Positions 1-7,464 of a stretch of 64,000 bases of DNA are shown here, piece after piece (within the stretch, counting starts at the first letter, position 1; every line of letters begins with the position of its first letter). The DNA is from Arthrobacter zhaoxinii (GTDB lineage: Bacteria > Actinomycetota > Actinomycetes > Actinomycetales > Micrococcaceae). The translations under genes and the position numbers were made by a program. The DNA lies in the NCBI RefSeq assembly GCF_025244925.1, contig NZ_CP104275.1, positions 2,294,001 to 2,358,000 on the forward strand, given 5' to 3'. A model generated the notes under the pieces. It did no database searches and was not told where the DNA came from. It was given only the letters and a program-made list of their open reading frames with translations.

Positions 1-209
1 TTGACGAGCTTGTTCAGCTGTTTGGTGACCTGTTCGAGCAGGTCACCCTCGGCGTCGACCACCACGGTGATGCGGGACATGCCCGGCACCTCCGAGGGGC
101 CCACAGCCAGGGAGTTGATGTTGAAGGCCCGGCGGGCAAACAGCGAGGCGACCCGGGTGAGCACGCCGGGAACATCTTCTACCAGCACGGAAAGGGTGTG
201 GCGGGCCAT
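1..209 (-). CDS. ilvN: Acetolactate synthase small (regulatory) subunit, partial
   Basis: The first 69 or so residues of the regulatory subunit of acetohydroxyacid synthase are present; the rest lies beyond the left edge. The protein begins [19 protein letters not shown] and continues through [12 protein letters not shown], the N-terminal ACT domain that binds valine or another branched-chain amino acid and passes feedback inhibition to IlvB. The ATG lies 3 bases after the ilvB stop codon, so the two are co-transcribed and probably translationally coupled. ilvC would be expected next but is outside the window. The identification is secure from the ACT sequence and the neighbour. Confidence 0.95.
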   Translation of the reverse strand, partial: MARHTLSVLVEDVPGVLTRVASLFARRAFNINSLAVGPSEVPGMSRITVVVDAEGDLLEQVTKQLNKLV

Positions 210-212
210 GTC

Positions 213-2120
213 CTAGTCCTCCTCTTCCCAGGTGGGAGTCATGTTGCGGGCAATCTGGATCAGGTCGTTGCTGACGCCGGTGGGGACCATCGGCCACACC
301 ATGGAGTCGCGGCTGACCACGAAGTCGATGACGACGGGCCGGTCGTTGATTTCCAGTGCCTGCGCGATGGTCGCGTCAATGTCCTCGTCGCGTTCGCAGC
401 GCAGCCCCACGCAGCCGTAGGCTTCGGCGAGCTTCACGAAGTCCGGGATCCGCACGGTGTCATGCCCGGTGTTGAGGTCCGTGTTGGAGTAGCGGGACTC
501 GTAGAAGAGGGTCTGCCACTGCCGGACCATGCCCAGCGAGGAGTTGTTGATGATGGCGACCTTGATCGGGATGTTGTTGATCAGGCAGGTGGCCAGTTCC
601 TGGTTGGTCATCTGGAAGCAGCCGTCGCCGTCGATGGCCCAGACCACCCGGTCCGGTGCGCCGACCTTGGCGCCCATGGCCGCCGGCACCGAATAGCCCA
701 TGGTGCCCAGGCCGCCGGAGTTCAACCATGCCCGCGGGCGTTCGTACTTGATGAACTGGGCGGACCACATCTGGTGCTGGCCCACGCCGGCCACGTACAC
801 GCCTTCGGGTCCGGTCATTGCACCGATGCGCTCGATGACCTTCTGCGGGGCAATCAGCCCGTCTTCGGGAGTGGCGTAGCCGATGGGGTAGGTTTCGCGC
901 AGCCGGTCCAGCACGGCCCACCACGCGGAGATATCCGGTTTCCCGGCTTCGAACTGTCCGCGCACGGCGTCGGCCAGCTCGGGCATGATTTCCTTCACCG
1001 AGCCGACAATCGGCACATCCGCCGGCCGGTTCTTGGAGATCTCCGCCGGGTCGATGTCCGCGTGGATGACCTTCGCGGCGGGCGCGAAGGAGCTCAGCAC
1101 GCCGGTCACCCGGTCATCGAAGCGGGCGCCGAGGGTGATCAGCAGGTCGGACTGCTGCAGGGCGGTTACGGCGGATACCGAGCCGTGCATCCCCGGCATG
1201 CCGACGTGCTGCTGGTGCGAGTCGGGGAAAACGCCGCGGGCCATAAGGGTGGTGACCACCGGAGCGCCCACCAGTTCGGCCAGCTCGAGGAGTTCGGCGG
1301 ATGCGTTGGCTTTGAGCACGCCGCCGCCCACGTAGAACACCGGCCGGTGTGCGGCCGCGATGAGGCGGGCAGCTTCGCGCACCTGCTTGGAGTGTCCGCG
1401 GACCACGGTGCGGTAGCCCTGCAGATCGATCTTCGGCGGCCAGGAGAACGTGGTCTTTGCCTGCTGCGCATCCTTGGCAATGTCGACGAGGACCGGACCG
1501 GGCCGTCCCGACGTCGCAATGTGGAAGGCCTCGGCCAACACGCGGGGAATGTCGGCGGCATCCGTCACCAGGTAGGAGTGCTTGGTGATGGGCATCGTGA
1601 TGCCCACGATGTCGGCTTCCTGGAAGGCATCGGAGCCGATGAAGGCGCTGGACACCTGCCCGGTGATGGCGACCATCGGGACGGAGTCCATGTGGGCGTC
1701 GGCAATAGCGGTGACGAGGTTGGTGGCACCGGGCCCCGACGTCACGATGCAGACACCGGCGCGTCCGGTCACCATGGCGTAGCCCTCGGCTGCGTGACCG
1801 GCGCCCTGCTCATGGCGCACCAGGATGTGGCGGATCTTCGTGGAATCCATCAGCGGATCATAGGTGGGCAGGATGGCGCCGCCGGGAAGTCCGAAGACTT
1901 CGTCGACGCCGAGTTCCTCAAGCGAGCGGACAATGGCCTGCGAGCCTGTCATCTCGGTGGGCGGAACAACGTTGTTGGGCCCCTGGATGCGCTCATCCGC
2001 GGCTTCGGTGGAGGCAGACGCGGAACCGGCTACGTCCTTGGTTTTGGCGGCCGCCGCGCGTGCAGCGGCGTGTGCCTTCGAGGCCATCAGCGAAGGGCTG
2101 ATTGGCGATCCCTTACTCAT
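213..2120 (-). CDS. ilvB: Acetolactate synthase large (catalytic) subunit
   Basis: This is the thiamine diphosphate and FAD enzyme that condenses two pyruvates, or pyruvate and 2-oxobutyrate, in the first common step of Val, Leu and Ile synthesis. The 635 residues follow the family order: an N-terminal PYR domain with [13 protein letters not shown] and the cofactor-activating glutamate region [14 protein letters not shown], a central domain, and a C-terminal PP domain with the metal-diphosphate motif from [12 protein letters not shown] to NN. The first 55 or so residues are a low-complexity Ala-rich extension that often precedes the core in actinobacteria. It is followed after 3 bases by ilvN. 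Expression is probably controlled by the attenuator at 2235-2343. Confidence 0.97.
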   Translation of the reverse strand: MSKGSPISPSLMASKAHAAARAAAAKTKDVAGSASASTEAADERIQGPNNVVPPTEMTGSQAIVRSLEELGVDEVFGLPGGAILPTYDPLMDSTKIRHILVRHEQGAGHAAEGYAMVTGRAGVCIVTSGPGATNLVTAIADAHMDSVPMVAITGQVSSAFIGSDAFQEADIVGITMPITKHSYLVTDAADIPRVLAEAFHIATSGRPGPVLVDIAKDAQQAKTTFSWPPKIDLQGYRTVVRGHSKQVREAARLIAAAHRPVFYVGGGVLKANASAELLELAELVGAPVVTTLMARGVFPDSHQQHVGMPGMHGSVSAVTALQQSDLLITLGARFDDRVTGVLSSFAPAAKVIHADIDPAEISKNRPADVPIVGSVKEIMPELADAVRGQFEAGKPDISAWWAVLDRLRETYPIGYATPEDGLIAPQKVIERIGAMTGPEGVYVAGVGQHQMWSAQFIKYERPRAWLNSGGLGTMGYSVPAAMGAKVGAPDRVVWAIDGDGCFQMTNQELATCLINNIPIKVAIINNSSLGMVRQWQTLFYESRYSNTDLNTGHDTVRIPDFVKLAEAYGCVGLRCERDEDIDATIAQALEINDRPVVIDFVVSRDSMVWPMVPTGVSNDLIQIARNMTPTWEEED

Positions 2121-2234
2121 CGGAACTTCCTTTGCGGATGCTAATCCATGGTCAATGCGGTCATGCGACGGCCGGCCCGGGTGGTGCCCGGTACGGCTTC
2201 TGTGTTCAGCGAAGCCAAAACTGACGATGCCAAT

Positions 2235-2271
2235 AAAAAAACCCCTCGTGCCTGTGGGCTCCGTAGGGGTT
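2235..2271 (-). terminator. Attenuator terminator of the ilvB leader
   Basis: On the minus strand AACCCCT (2246-2240) pairs with AGGGGTT (2271-2265), and the 3' arm runs straight into seven T residues. It lies between the leader peptide and ilvB, so it must be an intrinsic terminator inside the leader of the ilvB mRNA and not an end-of-operon terminator. A competing pairing is visible just upstream: GCGCGTG inside the leader peptide (complement of 2308-2314) can pair with CACGCGC (complement of 2273-2279), which abuts the terminator's 5' arm. The exact switch mechanism is inferred. Confidence 0.85.
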
Positions 2272-2301
2272 CGCGCGTGACGTCTTAGACAAGTCGGGCT
2301 G

Positions 2302-2343
2302 TTACGCCACGCGCTTGATAAGGACGACGGGTACGATCTGCAT
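2302..2343 (-). CDS. ilvB leader peptide (attenuation peptide)
   Basis: A 13-codon frame reads [13 protein letters not shown] and then TAA. Seven of the 13 residues are Ile, Val or Leu, in a cluster, which is the signature of a branched-chain amino acid attenuation peptide such as those known upstream of ilvBNC in corynebacteria. No Shine-Dalgarno sequence precedes the ATG, and a promoter at 2351-2379 places the predicted transcription start at or within one base of the ATG, so the peptide is probably translated from a leaderless mRNA. Ribosome stalling at the Val-Val-Leu-Ile codons would disturb the downstream terminator. Confidence 0.85.
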   Translation of the reverse strand: MQIVPVVLIKRVA

Positions 2344-2350
2344 ACCGTTC

Positions 2351-2379
2351 AGTCTCGCGTTCCCCTACAGGGGTGTCAA
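2351..2379 (-). promoter_or_regulatory. Promoter of the ilvB leader transcript
   Basis: On the minus strand a perfect -35 box TTGACA (complement of 2374-2379) is followed by a 17-base spacer and GAGACT (complement of 2351-2356) as the -10 box. The -10 lacks the usual first T but keeps A2 and T6. It ends 7 bases before the leader peptide ATG, so transcription should begin at about the start codon. Confidence 0.7.
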
Positions 2380-2384
2380 TTACC

Positions 2385-2400
2385 TGAGACGTCAGTCTCA
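2385..2400. promoter_or_regulatory. Inverted repeat just upstream of the ilvB promoter
   Basis: TGAGAC and GTCTCA form a perfect 6-base inverted repeat around GTCA. It ends five bases upstream of the -35 box, a position suited to an activator or repressor site. No regulator is identified. Confidence 0.4.
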
Positions 2401-2423
2401 TTATGTGGACTGGGGCACCCCTG

Positions 2424-2451
2424 GGCGGAAGGCACCCCGGAGCCTTCCGCC
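2424..2451 (-). terminator. Hairpin after ilvD
   Basis: GGCGGAAGGC (2424-2433) and GCCTTCCGCC (2442-2451) form a perfect 10-base GC-rich stem with an 8-base loop, 13 bases past the ilvD stop codon. There is no clear T tract. It would separate ilvD from the ilvB leader promoter downstream. Confidence 0.6.
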
Positions 2452-2464
2452 TGGGGCAGGGGTA

Positions 2465-4168
2465 TCAGCCGCAATAGGCACCCGTGGACGCGGAGTTGAC
2501 CAGTTTGGTGTACTTGCCCAGGACCCCGGTGGTGAACTTTCCGGGCAGCGGCTGCCAGCCGATCCTGCGGGCTTCCAGCTCCTCCGGCTCCACCAGCAGG
2601 TCGAAGCTGCGCGCGGCGATGTCCACGCGGATCCGGTCACCGTCCTTCACGAAGGCGATGGGGCCGCCGTCGACCGCTTCGGGTGCCACGTGGCCGATGC
2701 ACAGGCCAGTGGTGCCGCCGGAGAACCGGCCGTCTGTGAGCAGCAGGACGTCCTTGCCCAGGCCGGCTCCCTTGATGGCGCCGGTGATGGCGAGCATTTC
2801 GCGCATTCCCGGCCCGCCCTTGGGGCCTTCGTAGCGGATGACGACGACGTCGCCGGCGTGGATTTCTCCGGCGTCGAGGGCATCGAGGGCACCCTGTTCA
2901 CGCTCGAAGACGCGGGCAGTGCCTTCAAAGATGTCGGCGTCAAAGCCTGCACTCTTTACGACGGCGCCCTCCGGGGCCATCGAGCCGTGCAGGATGGTGA
3001 TGCCGCCGGTCTTGTGGATGGGGTTGTCCATGGCGCGCAGGACCTTCCCGTCCGGGTCCGGCGGGTTGATGGCGGCCAGGTTCTCCGCCACGGTCTTGCC
3101 GGTGACGGTGAGGCAGTCGCCGTGGATCAGGCCGGCGTCGAGCAGGGCCTTCATGATGACCGGCACGCCGCCGATCTTGTCGACGTCGAACATCACGTAG
3201 CGGCCGAACGGCTTCAGGTCGCCGAGGTGCGGGATGGTGTCACCGATCCGGTTGAAGTCCTCGAGGGTGAGGTCCACCTCGGCTTCGCGGGCGATGGCGA
3301 GCAGGTGCAGCACGGCGTTGGTGGACCCGCCGAAGGCCATGGTCACGGCAATGGCGTTTTCGAAGGCCTTCTTGGTCATGATGTCTCGGGCGGTGATGCC
3401 CTTGCGCAGCAGGTTGACCACTGCCTCGCCGGACTTGCGGGCGAACTCGTCGCGGCGCCGGTCGGCGGAGGGCGGGGCGGCCGAGCCCGGCAGAGACATG
3501 CCCAGGGCTTCACCGATGCAGGCCATGGTGTTGGCGGTGTACATCCCGCCGCAGGCACCTTCGCCCGGACAGATGGCCCGCTCAATCGAGTCCAGGTCCT
3601 TCAGGCTCATCTTGCCGGCGGCGCAGGCGCCCACGGCTTCGAAGGCGTCGATCAGGGTGACTTCCCGTTCGCTGCCGTCCTCCATTTTGGCGAAGCCCGG
3701 CATGATCGAGCCGGCGTAGAGGAAGACGCTGGCCAGGTCCAGGCGCGCGGCCGCCATCAGCATGCCGGGCAGGGACTTGTCACAGCCGGCCAGCAGCACC
3801 GAGCCGTCCAGGCGCTCGGCCATCATCACCGTCTCCACCGAGTCCGCAATCACCTCGCGGGACACCAGGGAGAAGTGCATGCCCTCGTGGCCCATGGAAA
3901 TACCGTCCGAGACGGAAATGGTGCCGAACTGCATGGGGAAGCCGCCGCCCGCGTGGATGCCTTCCTTGGCACCGGTGGCGAGGCGGTTCAGGGAAAGGTT
4001 GCAGGGAGTGATCTCGTTCCAGGAACTCGCGACTCCGATCTGCGGCTTGGCAAAGTCGTCGTCGCCCATCCCCACGGCGCGGAACATGCCGCGGGCAGGA
4101 GCCGCGTGTATGCCGTCCGTGACTACTCGGCTGCGGGGTTTGATGTCCGGTGTGTTGTCTCCGCTCAT
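2465..4168 (-). CDS. ilvD: Dihydroxy-acid dehydratase
   Basis: This is the iron-sulfur dehydratase that makes 2-oxoisovalerate and 3-methyl-2-oxopentanoate in valine and isoleucine synthesis. The 567-residue length is normal. Family cysteine motifs are visible: CNLSLN near residue 50, CDKSLPGML, and [12 protein letters not shown]. The start [19 protein letters not shown] fits the family. No Shine-Dalgarno sequence precedes it, but TACGAT lies 6 bases upstream of the ATG, so the mRNA is probably leaderless. It is transcribed in the same direction as ilvB but is separated from it by a hairpin and the ilvB leader promoter, so it is a separate unit. Confidence 0.97.
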   Translation of the reverse strand: MSGDNTPDIKPRSRVVTDGIHAAPARGMFRAVGMGDDDFAKPQIGVASSWNEITPCNLSLNRLATGAKEGIHAGGGFPMQFGTISVSDGISMGHEGMHFSLVSREVIADSVETVMMAERLDGSVLLAGCDKSLPGMLMAAARLDLASVFLYAGSIMPGFAKMEDGSEREVTLIDAFEAVGACAAGKMSLKDLDSIERAICPGEGACGGMYTANTMACIGEALGMSLPGSAAPPSADRRRDEFARKSGEAVVNLLRKGITARDIMTKKAFENAIAVTMAFGGSTNAVLHLLAIAREAEVDLTLEDFNRIGDTIPHLGDLKPFGRYVMFDVDKIGGVPVIMKALLDAGLIHGDCLTVTGKTVAENLAAINPPDPDGKVLRAMDNPIHKTGGITILHGSMAPEGAVVKSAGFDADIFEGTARVFEREQGALDALDAGEIHAGDVVVIRYEGPKGGPGMREMLAITGAIKGAGLGKDVLLLTDGRFSGGTTGLCIGHVAPEAVDGGPIAFVKDGDRIRVDIAARSFDLLVEPEELEARRIGWQPLPGKFTTGVLGKYTKLVNSASTGAYCG

Positions 4169-4317
4169 GGGTTGATCGTAGGACTTAAGCCGTCAGTGTT
4201 CGCCCTTATGACGGACATCCGCAGCTCTTGTTACGGCCTGTGAACGGCAGATGAAGTTCTAGCACGGAGCGGGGCCGGGCTTCCCGAATAGGGGGACGGT
4301 GTTCATAGACTGGGGGT

Positions 4318-4797
4318 ATGACATCGGATACAGGATTTCCACATCCGGACGCAGCTACTGTCCCGGGCACAGACGCCGGCACCCCCACCAGCGACCAGCT
4401 GAAGCGGGTACTGCGGCGCGTCTTCGAATCCCAGATCCCCAATTACGGTGACTACAACCTGGTGCTGGCCACCCCGGGACTCGACGGCGAAACCGGCTTC
4501 TATGTGCTGGGTTACCGGTGGCGTCCGGCCGAGGTGGTGTTCGCTCCGTTCGACGCCGTCAGCCTGGCCGGGCTGGAAGTGCCCACGTCCGTGAACACCA
4601 CCAACCTCAGCCATACGGATGAGCTGGACGCAGACGCCTACGAGGTGGGCACCAGCACCGGGCGTATCTTCCAGTTCGCCGTCGAGCCGCAGGCCGTCCT
4701 TCCGGCCGCCGGCGCAGAGGGCGGACGCCTGCTGGAGCAGGCCGCCGACTGGGAGGATTTCCGCTCCTTCGTGGACTCCTACCTGGAACTGGCCTAA
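4318..4797 (+). CDS. Hypothetical protein, 159 residues
   Basis: I do not recognise a named family. The protein starts MTSDTGFPHPDAATVPGTD and is acidic, with no signal peptide or membrane segment. The middle (about residues 25-75) looks folded, with FESQIPNYGDYNLVLA and GFYVLGYRWRPAEVVFAPFD, and the C-terminus ends in a helix DFRSFVDSYLELA. Codon use is typical of the window. TAGACT sits 6 bases before the ATG, the geometry seen at many leaderless starts here, although GGGGG next to the start could also serve as a poorly spaced ribosome site. It is convergent with the hydroxyacid dehydrogenase gene. Confidence 0.75.
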   Translation: MTSDTGFPHPDAATVPGTDAGTPTSDQLKRVLRRVFESQIPNYGDYNLVLATPGLDGETGFYVLGYRWRPAEVVFAPFDAVSLAGLEVPTSVNTTNLSHTDELDADAYEVGTSTGRIFQFAVEPQAVLPAAGAEGGRLLEQAADWEDFRSFVDSYLELA

Positions 4798-4831
4798 CGC
4801 CCCGGACTCCTGGTTAAGCCCAGGGGCCTGC

Positions 4832-5797
4832 CTAAGCCCAGGGGCCCGGGCGGACCAGGTTCAAGGGTTCTTTTCCTGCCGCCAGCCGGGCCACCTGCTC
4901 GCGCAGCAGGGCCTTGATCCGCGGCTCGAAGGCTGCGGTGTTCCCGCCCCAGTGCGGGGTAATGATCGCTCCGGGCGCTTGCCGCAGGGGGTGTCCGGCG
5001 GGCAGCGGTTCCGGATCGAAGACGTCCAGGGCCGCACGCAGCCGGCCGGACACCACTTCCTTGGTCAGGGCCTCGCTGTCCACCACCGCACCCCGGGCGA
5101 CGTTGACCACCAGCGCCCCGTCCGGCAGCGCGGCGAGGACACGCGCGTCGATCAGGTGTCGGGTCTGCTCGTTCAGCGGAGTGATCACCACCAGGATTTC
5201 GGCCCGGGCGGCCAGATCTGCCAGTTCCCCGGTGCCGTGCACGGCGCCGTCGTCGTCTGTCCGGGCCGTGCTGCCCACCCGGGTGAGTTCGACGTCGAAC
5301 GGCCGCAGCCGTGCGGCAATCTCGCGGCCGATTCCGCCCACCCCCACCAGGAGGACGCGCCGGTCCGCCAGACCGGGGTACCGGACCGCTTCCCACCGGC
5401 CCTCATGCTGGGCGCTCAGCGCAGTGTCGATCCCCCGCTGTGCGGCAAGGACCAGGGTGAGGGCCATTTCCGCCGTGGCGGCCGCGTGGACTCCGGCGGC
5501 ACTGGCGATGGCCGTTTGCTCGCCCACCAGTTCGGGCAGCCCGTCGTAGCCGGTGGACTGTGCCTGCAACAGCAGCAGGTTCGGCACCCGGTCCAGTGCA
5601 TCTCCGTAGTCGGCGCCGTTGGCGTAGGGCAGCACCACCGCGTCGATCGCCTCGTAAGCCACTCCTTCCGGCTCGCCTATCAGATCCCAGAGGACGGCGT
5701 TCATGCCTTCGGGCAGCGGCTGCAGGGCTTCGAGGAGCTCGGGGGTGGGCACGGTCAGGGTGTGCACCGGGACCTTGCGGGAGTCAATGTCGGCCAT
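4832..5797 (-). CDS. D-isomer-specific 2-hydroxyacid dehydrogenase family protein
   Basis: This is an NAD(P)-dependent dehydrogenase of 321 residues. The Rossmann motif GVGGIGREIA appears near residue 150. It is followed by the substrate and cofactor segment TPLNEQTRHLID, by NVARGAVVDSEAL holding the conserved arginine, by DVFDPEPLP with the acid partner, and by the catalytic histidine in PHWGGNT. The substrate cannot be told from sequence; glyoxylate/hydroxypyruvate reductase or a phosphoglycerate-dehydrogenase-like role are both possible. TACGCT ends 7 bases upstream of the ATG and no Shine-Dalgarno sequence is present, suggesting a leaderless mRNA. Confidence 0.9.
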   Translation of the reverse strand: MADIDSRKVPVHTLTVPTPELLEALQPLPEGMNAVLWDLIGEPEGVAYEAIDAVVLPYANGADYGDALDRVPNLLLLQAQSTGYDGLPELVGEQTAIASAAGVHAAATAEMALTLVLAAQRGIDTALSAQHEGRWEAVRYPGLADRRVLLVGVGGIGREIAARLRPFDVELTRVGSTARTDDDGAVHGTGELADLAARAEILVVITPLNEQTRHLIDARVLAALPDGALVVNVARGAVVDSEALTKEVVSGRLRAALDVFDPEPLPAGHPLRQAPGAIITPHWGGNTAAFEPRIKALLREQVARLAAGKEPLNLVRPGPWA

Positions 5798-5931
5798 GGC
5801 AGCCAGCGTAACCGGTGTCGCCCCGGGAGGCGGGACGGCAGCGGGACGCCAGCCGGGGTCCGCAACTATGGACAGCGGCAGGTGCCCGCCGTAACGTGAA
5901 ATGTGCCTTCCGCCGACCGAAGGATGCCGCC

Positions 5932-6249
5932 GTGACTCGTAAGTCCTTGCTCTTCACAGCCCTCGGGGTGGGATCCGCCGCAGCGGTCCTCGCGGCGGTG
6001 GAGCGGATGCTGGGGCACGGCGTGGTCCGGCTCGCGGCAGGGATCGACACCGCCGGCGTGCCGGATCCGGACCTGCCGGTCACCCCGGTCCCCCGCGATG
6101 CTGTCACGACCGTGACCACCGGTGACCTGGCGTCGAACCTTCCTTCCCGGACCTGGGTAGTGGACAACGGCAGCGAATGGGAGGGAACTCCGGGTGAACT
6201 GGTGGTCCTCCCCTACTCCGGCAGCACCCCGGACCGGGATGCAACGTGA
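5932..6249 (+). CDS. Small hypothetical membrane-anchored protein
   Basis: The frame opens further upstream, but the GTG here has AAGGA 8 bases ahead and gives 105 residues. It starts MTRKSLLFTALGVGSAAAVLAAVERML, a positively charged end followed by one hydrophobic segment, as in a signal anchor. The remainder is acidic and Pro-rich with no family I recognise. A competing open frame runs on the opposite strand, so the call rests on the start signal and the plausible N-terminus. Confidence 0.4.
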   Translation: MTRKSLLFTALGVGSAAAVLAAVERMLGHGVVRLAAGIDTAGVPDPDLPVTPVPRDAVTTVTTGDLASNLPSRTWVVDNGSEWEGTPGELVVLPYSGSTPDRDAT

Positions 6250-6279
6250 AACGGAACACAAAACCCCGGGGAATTGCGT

Positions 6280-6304
6280 TCTCCGGCGAAACTGCTGGTA
6301 GTGT
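6280..6304 (+). promoter_or_regulatory. Candidate promoter of the first tRNA-Lys gene
   Basis: TAGTGT (6299-6304), followed by TTCATGTCGTTGC, lies in the same position, 68 bases before the tRNA, as TAATGT before the second tRNA-Lys copy. A TTGCGT-like -35 sits 19 bases upstream, and TTTCGT sits at the same distance in the second copy. Conservation between otherwise diverged flanks supports the call. Confidence 0.5.
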
Positions 6305-6366
6305 TTCATGTCGTTGCTGATGGCAACTGCGCAAGAGATACCGCCGGCTTCCATCACCTCGAATGC

Positions 6367-6442
6367 GCACCTCTAGCTCAATTGGCAGAGCAATTGACTC
6401 TTAATCAATGGGTTCCGGGTTCAAGTCCCGGGGGGTGCACCA
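6367..6442 (+). tRNA. tRNA-Lys (anticodon CTT)
   Basis: A full cloverleaf can be folded: acceptor GCACCTC with GGGGTGC, anticodon stem ATTGA/TCAAT around the loop CTCTTAA (anticodon CTT), T stem CCGGG/CCCGG with TTCAAGT, and discriminator A. The CCA end is encoded (6440-6442). It reads AAG lysine codons. A strong terminator follows at once. Confidence 0.97.
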
Positions 6443-6445
6443 ATC

Positions 6446-6490
6446 AAAACCCCGCCCGTTCAGGTTCATCGCCTGAACGGGCGGGGTTTT
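6446..6490 (+). terminator. Terminator of first tRNA-Lys
   Basis: AAAACCCCGCCCGTTCAGG pairs perfectly over 19 bases with CCTGAACGGGCGGGGTTTT around a 7-base loop and runs on into further T residues. Confidence 0.9.
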
Positions 6491-6567
6491 TTGTTGCTTT
6501 CAGTGACGCTGCACGTACTCTAGCCCGTATGCCGCCTATCAGGGCGGCCCTTGAACGGGGGTGCTCC

Positions 6568-6795
6568 ATGGCAAAATCGCGGTCAACATCCTGGGGGTAC
6601 GCCCTGTCAGCAAGCACGGTTCTTCTGCTGGGTGGTGCTGCTGCTTTGCTCCAGGCAGGCATAGCGGCTGACGAAGGCCGTCTCGGTGACGGGATTCTGC
6701 CCGCGCTGTGGCTCGTGTTCGGCACCGGACTCCTCGGGCTGGTTATCAGCCTCCCCTCCTACGTGGGGCATCTACGCAACGAACGGATCCGTTGA
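6568..6795 (+). CDS. Small two-helix membrane protein
   Basis: This 75-residue protein starts MAKSRSTSWGYALSASTV. Two hydrophobic stretches are clear, ALSASTVLLLGGAAALLQAG (residues 12-31) and ILPALWLVFGTGLLGLVISL (about 41-60), with a charged C-terminus HLRNERIR. A purine-rich GAACGGGGG lies ahead of the ATG; an in-frame ATG 39 bases upstream would add 13 residues. It lies between the two tRNA-Lys genes, inside the apparently duplicated segment. The function is unknown. Confidence 0.55.
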   Translation: MAKSRSTSWGYALSASTVLLLGGAAALLQAGIAADEGRLGDGILPALWLVFGTGLLGLVISLPSYVGHLRNERIR

Positions 6796-6940
6796 CCGGG
6801 GCCGGACCCTCCGGATGGTTCCTGATTCGCTCCCAGTACGGCCCGGATTTCGTACTCCCTGCCGTGACGTGGTAATGTTTCATGTCGTTGCGGAGAACGA
6901 ACCGCGCCTCACGGCGTAGGTCTTCCTTCCAGCAAAGTGC

Positions 6941-7013
6941 GCACCTCTAGCTCAATTGGCAGAGCAATTGACTCTTAATCAATGGGTTCCGGGTTCAAGT
7001 CCCGGGGGGTGCA
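6941..7013 (+). tRNA. tRNA-Lys (anticodon CTT), second copy
   Basis: The 73-base body is identical to the tRNA at 6367-6439, with anticodon CTT. Unlike the first copy, the 3' end continues CAAACCA, so CCA is not encoded and must be added by the nucleotidyltransferase. The upstream word GTTTCATGTCGTTGC and its distance to the tRNA are the same in both copies while the bases between have diverged, indicating an old duplication of promoter plus gene. Confidence 0.96.
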
Positions 7014-7019
7014 CAAACC

Positions 7020-7064
7020 AAAACCCCGTTCGACTCGGCATTATGCCGGGTCGGGCGGGGTTTT
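7020..7064 (+). terminator. Terminator of second tRNA-Lys
   Basis: AAAACCCCG and CGGGGTTTT enclose an inner imperfect stem (CGACTCGGC with GCCGGGTCG), followed by a T-rich run. Confidence 0.85.
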
Positions 7065-7464
7065 CTTTTTTTACATCACAACTACGCGTTCGCTGAGCGG
7101 CTAACGTCATCCGAGTCTCTACCCTTAGGGTGGGCGGACGATCGGGGCAAGCCAATAGATATGCGAGTATTCGGACGGATGCTTGCACGCTCTTTTCCTT
7201 CGCCGTTGGTAACTTGATTCGGTGAGTGGGCAGCTTCCCGAATCCCTGCGGACAGGTAAATTGCACCCTGAGCGTTCATACCCCCCCCCCCCCCCCGGCT
7301 TCGCACGCGCCGAGCCGGACCCGCTATACGCAAGGGATAATTAGCGGGAATACCCGCTATGAATACAGGGACACCAGAGCGAACCTGGCGACCACCGAGA
7401 ATTAAATCAAGATTGTTCGCCCGTATAGTGTGAAGCGATAATCCAGGACAGCAAAGGGTGCCCA
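7065..7464. other. AT-richer non-coding stretch before the glycosyltransferase
   Basis: No convincing gene is seen in these 400 bases. They are visibly richer in A and T than the window. They hold a run of 16 C (7281-7296), a perfect inverted repeat TAGCGGG-AATA-CCCGCTA at 7342-7359, and a possible -10 box TATAGT at 7424-7429, which would give a leader of roughly 30 bases for the gene at 7465. Confidence 0.5.
7281..7296. repeat. Homopolymer of 16 C
   Basis: Sixteen consecutive C residues are read directly. Runs of this length are prone to slipped-strand changes and also to sequencing length errors. The run lies about 170 bases upstream of the glycosyltransferase start. Confidence 0.9.

Noticed and set aside
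198..2144. Long open frame antisense to ilvB
   Set aside because: It mirrors the codon structure of ilvB in high-GC DNA, has a His/Gly/Arg-rich composition and no recognisable domain.
2315..4243. Long open frame antisense to ilvD
   Set aside because: Same mirror effect; ilvD on the opposite strand has full family motifs.
6367..7013. The two tRNA-Lys genes as attachment sites flanking an integrated element
   Set aside because: Both are complete tRNAs with promoters and terminators, only 574 bases apart, and no integrase gene is present.
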